Shown here piece after piece: positions 56,847 through 64,000 of a stretch of 64,000 bases of DNA (positions are counted from its first letter, which is position 1; every line of letters begins with the position of its first letter). The DNA lies in contig JALMGJ010000002.1 in the NCBI GenBank assembly GCA_023362775.1, positions 69,107,414-69,171,413 of the forward strand. Reading direction: 5' to 3'. The notes beneath the pieces are model-generated. The model was not told the origin of the DNA. It searched no databases and worked only from the letters and a program-made list of their open reading frames with translations. The position numbers and the translations under genes are program-made. This DNA comes from Charina bottae (taxonomy: Eukaryota; Chordata; Lepidosauria; Squamata; Charinaidae).

Positions 56847-57013
56847 TTCTGTAAATAATAGAGCTTTAAAAATGCTCTCATGAACTGATAAACTTTCTTG
56901 CTAACTTTCCTGATGTTAGGCAAGAAAGAGTATATCCTTTTTTCCCTCAAATCTAGAGCAACTCTTCCTAGAGACATCACAAGGTGTATTTATATGCTGC
57001 AGAGTATCACTGC

Positions 57014-57300
57014 AGTGTCCCGTGGGCTTTCAGGAAAGCTTGTAAAAACCTGGCTTTTCCCTCTGGCTTTGGGCCAGGATGATACATGAGGCCATCTTCT
57101 GAGAGGTGGAGTAGATGATTGATGCACCCTGGCTGTATGTTATTGATATGTTGGTTTATGGGATTCTTTTTTGGGTATGATGTTATATGGTCTTTATGTA
57201 ATATTGCCTTTTAGGGAGGGGCAGGATTATTTGAAGTACATTGCCCAGAGTCACAATGACATGAGTTGAGCAGTTATATCAATCTAATAAAGAAGTAAAG
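57014..57300 (+). mobile_element. CR1/L2-like LINE 3' end
   Basis: GGCTTTCAGGAAAGCTTGTA then AAAACCTGGCTTTTCCC (FRKACKNLAF) is the last ORF2 block. The 3' UTR ends with the hairpin (TTGCCCAGAGTCACAATGAC ... GAGTTGAGCAG) and an AATAAAG tail. Confidence 0.75.
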
Positions 57301-57780
57301 AAATCTCAGGAAAATTGGGGGTGGGGGATGAAAAATAAAATAAATCTCTCATGGAATTCTATGGGAATGAAATAATGTGACTTGCCCAAAGAGATGGCTG
57401 TAGCATGAACAGACAACAATGTACTGAATCCACTGGAATCTGCTGTTCTCCATTCACAATTTTACATGATTTTGCATTTTGGAAAGTTGTGCCCACAAAG
57501 AATATATATCTGGGAAAGTTGGATAAAAATTGTGTATTAGGGGTCACTGTGCTTTTTTAAAAAGTGTATATTAGAGAAAACTGCACTCAGAACTCCCTAT
57601 ATTAAAGAAAATTGTATGAAAACAAATGAAGATTTTCTAACAAGTCCCCCTCCCCCACCCCCAACATGGAAGAGAAGATGAGAAAGCCTGACTGAGACAC
57701 AAATCAGATTTAGATTCAGCTGCACAATAGAGGAAGAAGATTTTGCCAGTAAATAAATGGATAGGCTTATCATGTTGCCA
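57301..57780. other. Unique AT-rich DNA, nothing recognised
   Basis: No supported feature; a C run lies at 57646-57661. Confidence 0.4.
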
Positions 57781-57789
57781 GTAAGAAAA

Positions 57790-58012
57790 TTGGATATATT
57801 TATAGTTATATTATTTATAATATTTATATTTATATTACTTATATTTATATTTATATTTATATTTATATTTATATTTATATTTATATTTATATTTATATTT
57901 ATATTTATATTTATATTTATATTTATATTTATATTTATATTTATATTTATATTTATATTTATATTTATATTTATATTTATTTATATTATTTATATTTATA
58001 TTGGATAGATTT
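57790..58012. repeat. (TTTATA)n hexanucleotide array
   Basis: About 220 bp, nearly perfect from about 57838 to 57979 (about 24 uninterrupted TTTATA units) and imperfect at both edges. The IF-repeat and KY-repeat frames on the two strands are artefacts of the six-base period. Confidence 0.97.
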
Positions 58013-58014
58013 AT

Positions 58015-59182
58015 CCAATTTACTGGAATGGTTCTGCTTTTGTGCTCCAGTCCAGGCATCCCAGCCAGTTTCCCCAAAAAATCTGAGGAAGTAGGGCTGT
58101 ACCGACCAACAAAGTGGGACCAAATGGGTTTACCCACCCCTCAAAAGTTGCTTCCCCTTTGCCAGGTAGAGGGGGAGCAAGATGTGTCAGAAGGCTAAAC
58201 CCAGCTTTCCCTTTGCTTAGGGAAGCACGGGTTTAGCTATTTGTTAAAACTCACTCCATGGCTTGCTTGGGAAAGCTTGCTGATCATGACCTCTGTCCTA
58301 GTTTATCTGCTTGAAGATATGGTAAGCCCATGAGTGGAATGCATATGTGGCATGAAAACTAATAGGCTGGGAGAATAGTTTTTGTGCACACAATCAAGTG
58401 CAAGTAAGTATGTGGATAGAAATGTAGCTCTGTCCCACCAGCCAGCACGATGTGCAATCCTTGCAGTATCATGATCCTACATTCTAGAGAATATTCTTTT
58501 GCTGTGGAAGATGAATATTCTAGAGAACATCCCATTCCCACTGGAGGTCATGAGGAACCTTCTTTGCACCCACATCACCCAGGCCTCACTAAGTTCCCAA
58601 TAACCCTTTCAATCCCTTTTTGGACCCTCTCCCACCTCAGTTATCTTTCCATGGCCTCAAAGCATCAGTGGAAATGAATTTACTTGAATGTTTCAGAGCA
58701 CTTCAGATGTAGGAGTGCTTATCTGGCTGTAGAGAATTCTATTGTGAAGAATCTACTCAGGAGAAAAGATCCAGCTCCTTTCTCCAGTATGAGTTAACCA
58801 ACAAGGATGGCCTTCTCCCAATTCAAGTTAATATCAGGACTCACTTTCAAAAGTAATTTCTAAGCTGAGTAAAAAGGAATGGAGCGTTTGGCCTATTTAA
58901 TGTTGGCTGTGCTGCTTTTATTAACTTTTCCAGTTTGGACTATAACTATATGGGGCCCCACACACTACCTGGGATGACTTATTGGCATCACAATCTCATG
59001 GGTAATCTCTCTTCTAAGGAAGGCAGAGTTAAACATCTTTTTTGCACCAGGCTGAACAAGAGAATTCCAGTTCTCCAAGTAAAAGTCTTGAGATTTAAGG
59101 CCATGAAACTGAAATATAGCTTAGGCTTGTTGGTTGCTAGAACATATATGAGACCAATTTTCAGGATGCCAATTTTGCAATG
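58015..59182. other. Unique DNA, nothing recognised
   Basis: About 1.2 kb without a supported gene or repeat. A frame at 58001-58198 is unrecognised. Confidence 0.4.
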
Positions 59183-59189
59183 CATTGAT

Positions 59190-59905
59190 TGTTAGAGTTC
59201 TTGTGTTGACTTGGCGAATTATTCCTGTACAAAGCACAGCGTTCTCATGATGACGTGAATGCCAGATGGCTGGATAACAGAGAAGCCTTGGCTTTGTTTA
59301 CATCCTCATGAGATAGGGAGCGAGAAGGTACCATGTTATGGCTAGTTTCTGGATCTTCCCATGGGAACAAATCCTCCTGATTTCCTTCTGTGGGAAGCCT
59401 TGCCCTGGCCCCCTGAGCAAGGAGGGGGGGAAACTCAGTGCTTAAATGCAGCAGGTCATGCTATGTGCTTTAGGCCTGATGCTTTGAGCCTAGTGTGTGT
59501 CACAGCTAACATCCAGCCAATCAGAAAGCTAGAAGAACTGAATATACAACCATGCAAAATGGTGTTCTATGCTTCTTGATTTCTAGTGTCTTTTAGCCAT
59601 GTAGTTCTTCACGTGTTCACTTCCCGTGGACTGGGCAGAGTGAGCTATGCCTGGCTTTGGGTATAGGCTGTGGTAGGAACTCTGGCCCTGGGATCAATAC
59701 ATGGAACTCTGCTTATAAGTTTGTTTTGTTTTTCCTTTTACAATGATGTATCTTGTATATTCATCTTTTTCATTGTTGCGATAATGTACTGTATCTGCAT
59801 TATTGCCTTATGCTACCAGTAAACACTGTTAGCCCTAACAAGCTGCATTCTTGTCTGTTTATTCTCAAGCCTCGGTTTTTCCCTTTAGGCCAGCATATAT
59901 CCCAT
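59190..59905 (+). mobile_element. LTR-like block
   Basis: Begins TGTTAGAGTTC and is flanked by a 7-bp direct repeat, CATTGAT (59183-59189 and 59906-59912). A TATA-like CTTATAAG lies at about 59709, an AGTAAA poly(A)-like signal at about 59818, and a GT/T-rich stretch follows, which is the order of an LTR. The end does not finish cleanly in CA at the repeat boundary (CCCAT), and no internal retroviral or Gypsy region adjoins it, so it would be a solo LTR if real. Confidence 0.35.
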
Positions 59906-59920
59906 CATTGATTCCTTAGC

Positions 59921-60354
59921 AAGAAGAAAAAACAGGAGTTATCTACAATATACAGTGTAAGGACCATAGCAGCCACTATGTAGGACAGACAGGCAGAAGA
60001 CTAGCAGAGCACATCCACGAACACCAACTAGCAGTCAGAAGACATGATGAAAACTCCTTAATCTCACAACACATGGACAGACTCAACCACATTTTCAACT
60101 GGGAAACTGTGAGCATCTTAAACCAAGCCAAATCCAAAAACGCTGGAGAATTCCTGGAAGCTTGGCACTCAGACAAAGCAGCCATCAACAGACACATAGA
60201 GGTAAACAAAATTTACATACCATTCGTAAGAGACAATAGAAAAGCCAAAAGACCAGAACACCTCCTTGCCAGCAATCAACACCCAGATATGCAAAGATTA
60301 ACACCAGGATTAGCACCAGAGGAACAATCAAACAGCACAATATTACCCTAATCA
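59921..60354 (+). pseudogene. PLE GIY-YIG endonuclease, frame open, RT missing
   Basis: The uninterrupted frame reads GVIYNIQCKDHSSHYVGQTG, RRLAEHIHEHQLAVRRHDEN, QHMDRLNHIFNWETVSILNQ, AKSKNAGEFLEAWHSDKAAI and NRHIEVNKIYIPFVR. VIYNI and HYVGQTG are the GIY and YIG elements, the arginine and EH of RRLAEHIHEH fit the conserved R/H helix, and EFLEAWHS provides the conserved Glu region. About 145 codons remain, and a stop follows ...QSNSTILP. The nuclease cuts target DNA for PLE insertion. The upstream RT is lost and there is no natural start, so the copy is dead, although the domain itself shows no lesion. Confidence 0.88.
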
Positions 60355-60498
60355 AGGAACTATTAACTCAGTCAATCAACCAAGCAGCAAACAACAGCCC
60401 AACCAAGGAATTCCTAAGTAGAGGATAACACCTCCACCAACACAAGCAGGACAAGCCATGGTATATAAACAGAGAGCAAGTCCCACTTCCTTTTCATA

Positions 60499-60545
60499 CT
60501 GAAGATGTTGCCTAGTCTGGCAATGAAACATCTGCAAGAAAACAA
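60499..60545 (+). ncRNA. Weak hammerhead-like motif (PLE family B)
   Basis: CTGAAGA, stem II TTGCC / GGCAA around TAGTCT, GAAA, then CATCTGCAAG. The core CUGANGA / GAAA and stem II are present, and an AUC could serve as cleavage triplet. Stem I is not convincing here, so this may be a decayed ribozyme. Confidence 0.5.
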
Positions 60546-60619
60546 CAAGGCTCAGGGAGCAGCAAGGACTCCACAGTTCAACCCTGAGCTACAAATATTC
60601 TCTTTGATTGGTCCTTAGC

Positions 60620-61230
60620 TTTTTCTTGGACCCCTCTTTGTCACTACTTTCTTTATCAGGCTCCCATTACTACTGGTTGTAGAATCTTGCCCCTGGCTTC
60701 AATCCAACACCTGCCAACTTTTTTACAGGTACCTTGTGGCAGAACAGAGCAGATAAACACTGCCTGCCATCCCATCGTGTGTTCTCCCAGAGATACTGGT
60801 TGTACCTGTAGTTGAAAAACTCCATATGGGAAAATAGCTGGGAGCAAAACAGATTATGGTTTCACATATACATACAGAGTCTTTAGCTGTAATCTAGCTG
60901 AAAATGTCAAATTCTCAGAGAAACTGAAGTTTATCTGTTTTGTTATGTTACAAATAAAGATAAAAATTGAACTGGTTCACAAGGAGGACCTTTAGGCCTA
61001 TGTATTGGTCTGTTTGATCCTGAGAACCCTGCAAAACCTTCCCCAAGACATTCTTAGTTCATTGAATTCTGATCTTTGGTCCACCTTGCATGTCCCTTTG
61101 AGCAGTCAAAACCCAGATTGGATGTGCCTCTGGCCCAGATACAGATACAGGACACCCATCTCTTGAACTGATCATATTCTTTCTGGTACTTCTTCTCTGA
61201 GCCCAGTGAAATTTGCTGGTGCTCACCATT
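60620..61230. other. Unique DNA, nothing recognised
   Basis: No supported gene or repeat. Confidence 0.4.
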
Positions 61231-61238
61231 GTTTAGAT

Positions 61239-61614
61239 CAGAGCTTTCCAAACTTTTCATGTTGGTGACACACTTTTTAGACATGCATCATTTGGCGACA
61301 CACTCTTACACCAGGGCACAAAGCAGGCACTAGGACCTGCGCAGAATCACAGCAGGTTTGGAGGCCGCAGGGCACAAGGCAGGCACTAGGACCTGCACGG
61401 AATCTTGGCAGGGCAGGTTTGGAGGCAGCAAGGCACAAGGCAGGCACTAGGACCTGTGCAGAATCACAGCAGGTTTGGAGGCAGCAGGGCACAAGGCAGG
61501 CACTAGGACCTGCGCGGAATCCTGGCAGAGCTCGGAGGCAGCAGCAGCCGCAACACACCCAGACACTACAGCCGACACACTAACGTGTCCCGACACACAG
61601 TTTGGAAAGCTATG
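61239..61614. mobile_element. hAT-like MITE with internal tandem repeats
   Basis: 376 bp with terminal inverted repeats CAGAGCTTTCCAAAC (left) and CATAGCTTTCCAAAC (right, other strand; 14 of 15 match). The 8-bp target duplication GTTTAGAT lies at 61231-61238 and 61615-61622. GGTGACACAC and CCGACACAC motifs sit inside each end. The centre is a GC-rich tandem array (61314-61550). It has no transposase, and the antisense cysteine/leucine-rich frames over the array are artefacts. Confidence 0.88.
61314..61550. repeat. 117-bp dimeric tandem repeat inside MITE
   Basis: Four units start at 61314, 61370, 61431 and 61487, each beginning (G/A)GGCACAA(A/G)GCAGGCACTAG. Units 1 and 3 read GCAGAATCACAGCAGG; units 2 and 4 read CGGAATC(C/T)TGGCAG. 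Units 1 to 3 and 2 to 4 are each exactly 117 bp apart, so a two-unit dimer has been duplicated. Confidence 0.88.
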
Positions 61615-61622
61615 GTTTAGAT

Positions 61623-63125
61623 TAGGTTTCATAGATTTAACACTTTAGAGAAGGGGAAACAATTATTTCCCATTGTGTATAATAGTTTCTATTTCTCTAC
61701 AATGAATAATGTATCCTTCTGTAATATTAAAAATCACAATTGGAGAAACTCTGGGGACAGTTTCTATGTTATAGTATACATCATTAACTTCAATGTGAGA
61801 GCTACAATTTCCCATACATATTCATTTTTGTGAAGTTACAGCCATGAATTGCTGGCTCTTTAGGTGATGGCCAACTCCACAGTTCCACCAGACAATAGCC
61901 ACATTACTGGTCCTACTTAATGTTTCCATTGTACTATTACTATTACATGTATAATTGCTGAGAACATTTTCCGAATTAATATGTGTCAAATCATGAGTCA
62001 TCTCCTGGATTGTCTTTCAGTTGAGTCATATCTGATGAGACTCTTTTGCAAGAAGTAGGGAAGAAAACAGTTTTTTTCCTAGGTTCCTGCAATTCCAAAT
62101 TCTTCTGCCATGGCTCATACAAATAGAGGACTCATTAAAACATACACACACAAGTTGAAGTCCTAGAGACTACCAAAGCAACCAATAATATTAAGGAAAA
62201 GTGCATTTACATAGTCATTATGCAAATATTACATTTAGAGGTATCCAACTTGGGGAAGACTGCTCTAGAAAATTCAGATGTAGATCATGGCATGGAAGCA
62301 AAGTCTTCTATAGATGCTGCCTAGTAAGACATCTGGTCCTATCAAAAGTTTGGAACAAAAGTGAGGAGGGATTGTTATGTACATTGGCTTCAGCTCCTGG
62401 AGATTTGTTTATAAACCTAAAAAATACAGAAATAATAATTATTGTTCCAGATAGCTAGTTAATGAATCATAACATGTGCTTCAACTGGTCCAAATGAACC
62501 TAGGAATAGTCCTTATTTCCTCGTGATGGCACAGAATATTTTTGCTTCTCTCCAGAACTTCCTTTCCGAATGGAAGCTGCAGCTGTAAGTTTTCCTATCA
62601 CTCTTCTGTGGATGGAGAAAGAGGGCCACCATGAGTTATTAAACACTCTAAAATTCTTTTAGAAATAATACCTTGTCAATATGGCTTCTGAACCAGAAAT
62701 GGGCAGGAACAGATGGTAAGCCTCTCTCGATCCAGTCCATTCGATAGAGGAGAGAAAGCCACCCTTAGTGCCTCCCTCTGCCTCCAGCATCCCACTTCTG
62801 CACAGAACATTTGATGAGAATGGACAGAAACTGAAGAGCTGACTGTTACTATATACATGTAGTAAATAAACCACATAATTTGCACTGATGTATGTTGAAC
62901 TGTCAGCAAATAGCTGGCATTTGATTTTAGAGATGGTGTGGAATGTGTAGGCATGGTCTCCTCCTCCATAAATTTATTTATCTAGAAAGCAAATGGGACT
63001 TAGAGAATACAGTAACTTACTGAAATGTGCATTTTTATGCTGTGTATGAAAGGATGGATCTTTGAAGTATGGATTGGGGTGAACATGATACAAGACTATC
63101 CAAATGGGTCTACTGGAGGTTATGG
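61623..63125. other. Unique AT-rich DNA, nothing recognised
   Basis: 1.5 kb without recognised repeats. The 62.66-62.97 kb antisense frames are unrecognised and lack splice support. Confidence 0.4.
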
Positions 63126-63127
63126 GC

Positions 63128-63570
63128 AATTTCACAGTGCAGCCTTAGCTGTTTCTTTCTCATGCTGCTCCTGACTGTTTCTTAAATCAACTTCAGAAAT
63201 TCCACTCCAGATTGCAGTGGGGTGTCAATGAAGCCAGGTTGTGTTCAGACCAGACTTTAGCCCCTGTAAGATCTAATTAGTTGTTCCCCTGCTGCTTGCT
63301 CTTCCCATCCATGCAGTGAAGACAAGCCTCTCTTCTGCATCCTCTGTGGACCAGCCTACCAGTGCCTGTTTTTTTTCCTTTTAGGGATTATTCCCTTCCC
63401 ACTAGTGCATGTCCTTTCCTATGTTTTCCAGGATGTTTGTGCATTTTCACTCCCCTACTAACCCTATCTCCTTTGACACTAACACAGAGCCCTTTTTTCT
63501 GTTTTCTCCATATAGTACCATCATAATTCTGTCGCTACAATAATCAAAGCCGTAGGGAAAAGGTGGTTCT
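63128..63570 (+). repeat. Unclassified interspersed repeat, copy 2
   Basis: Collinear with 5165-5530 (see that entry). This copy is longer, with about 60-70 additional bases between the GCTCTTCCCATCCATG block (about 63299) and the TATAGTACCATCAT block (about 63513). The left end aligns from CACAGTGCAGCCTTAGCTG and the right end fades after ATAATCAAAGCC. Confidence 0.7.
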
Positions 63571-64000
63571 TCCATTCCTATATTCCACTGTAGGTCCATT
63601 GAAATTTTGTAGCTAGGAAGAACTGCTAGTTCAGCAGTTCACAGAAACAGAATAGCAATATTCCTACACTGCATCTTAAAGGCACTTTTAAAAATGTAGG
63701 AAAGCTTTGCTGTACTGTGGGCAGGAGATAGCGAAGTGAGGGGAGCATGCTTCACCCAGCCTGGGCAGAAACTGAAAGGGTGCCCCCTGGGAGATGTAAG
63801 AGTTGAGTGGAACATGAGCTTTTAGGTTTGAGCATAGTTTGTTGACTTATCAGGTAAGCACACACAAACACACCAACAACAACAACAACAATTGCTGACC
63901 AGCAGAAAGCCTAGAACCTTGGCAGAACCTGGATGAAAACCCAGGGCAGCAATCAGATGCTGGAGGGAAGGGGCATGCCAGGTACTGTAGCCAATCAGAG
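63571..64000. other. Unique DNA with short (ACA)n
   Basis: A (CAA)n run lies at about 63872-63892. Nothing else is recognised up to the window edge. Confidence 0.45.

Larger units (their letters stand above)
59921..60603 (+). mobile_element. Penelope-like element, family B (3' part)
   Basis: A 5'-truncated PLE with a complete GIY-YIG frame and a 250-bp 3' region ending near CTACAAATATTCTC. Its flanks are TTGATTCCTTAGC (59908-59920) and TTGATTGGTCCTTAGC (60604-60619), a target duplication with a 3-base insertion in one copy. It is clearly distinct from family A, whose endonuclease and terminus differ. It is inserted just downstream of the LTR-like block. Confidence 0.85.

Noticed and set aside
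57757..58137. IF-repeat and KY-repeat open frames
   Set aside because: They are translations of the TTTATA hexamer array, whose period is a multiple of three.
61314..61550. CRISPR-like spaced repeats
   Set aside because: The units are contiguous with no unique spacers, and the context is vertebrate nuclear DNA.
61277..61632. Cysteine/alanine-rich antisense frames over the 61-kb element
   Set aside because: The periodic translation is produced by the 117-bp tandem array inside a MITE.

Overview
The window reads as AT-rich, gene-poor vertebrate nuclear DNA, most likely from a squamate reptile and possibly a snake. Support comes from the repeats: a nearly full-length RTE-BovB LINE, tRNA-derived SINEs of the Sauria type that end in a BovB-like tail, 5S-rRNA-derived SINEs, many 5'-truncated CR1/L2-like LINE tails that share one short 3' hairpin, Penelope-like elements (PLEs), and small palindromic hAT-type MITEs. 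I found no convincing host protein-coding exon, rRNA gene or tRNA gene. The long open frames are transposon remnants, their antisense shadows, or artefacts of simple repeats.

Layout. 0-8 kb: a possible LTR, LINE tails, a foldback MITE, an unclassified repeat (5.2 kb) and a TA-flanked MITE (6.0-6.4 kb). 8.6-10.5 kb: a dense SINE cluster. 11.0-14.2 kb: a 3.2 kb BovB in minus orientation, with a broken ORF. 15.5 kb: a Sauria-type SINE with clear target-site duplications (TSDs). 17.1-20.0 kb: a PLE bounded by a 15-bp TSD and split by a 2.1 kb poly(A)-tailed L1-like insertion with its own 18-bp TSD. 24.1-26.0 kb: a 1.9 kb CR1/L2-like LINE with a recognisable reverse transcriptase. 27-43 kb: mostly unique sequence with scattered SINEs, LINE tails and microsatellites. 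42.5-43.35 kb: a LINE inserted into a foldback MITE. 46-50.7 kb: small hAT-like MITEs, a 168-bp segment between 24-bp direct repeats, and a 125-bp solo PLE terminus. 51-57.3 kb: BovB fragments, a GC-rich minisatellite, a tRNA-derived SINE, and a third PLE copy of the first family. 57.8-58.0 kb: a long hexamer array. 59.2-61.6 kb: an LTR-like block, a second PLE family with an open GIY-YIG endonuclease frame, and a hAT-like element carrying a 117-bp duplicated dimer. 63.1 kb: a second copy of the 5.2 kb unclassified repeat.

How the parts relate: the nonautonomous elements appear to share 3' ends with LINEs (Sauria-type and 5S SINEs with BovB, the MIR-like tRNA SINE with the CR1/L2-like tail), consistent with mobilisation in trans. 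The most notable signals are 49-nt hammerhead-ribozyme-like folds in all three copies of one PLE family (plus a weaker one in a second family), the datable nesting at 17-20 kb, and three hAT-like insertions that all carry the same 8-bp target duplication, GTTTAGAT.
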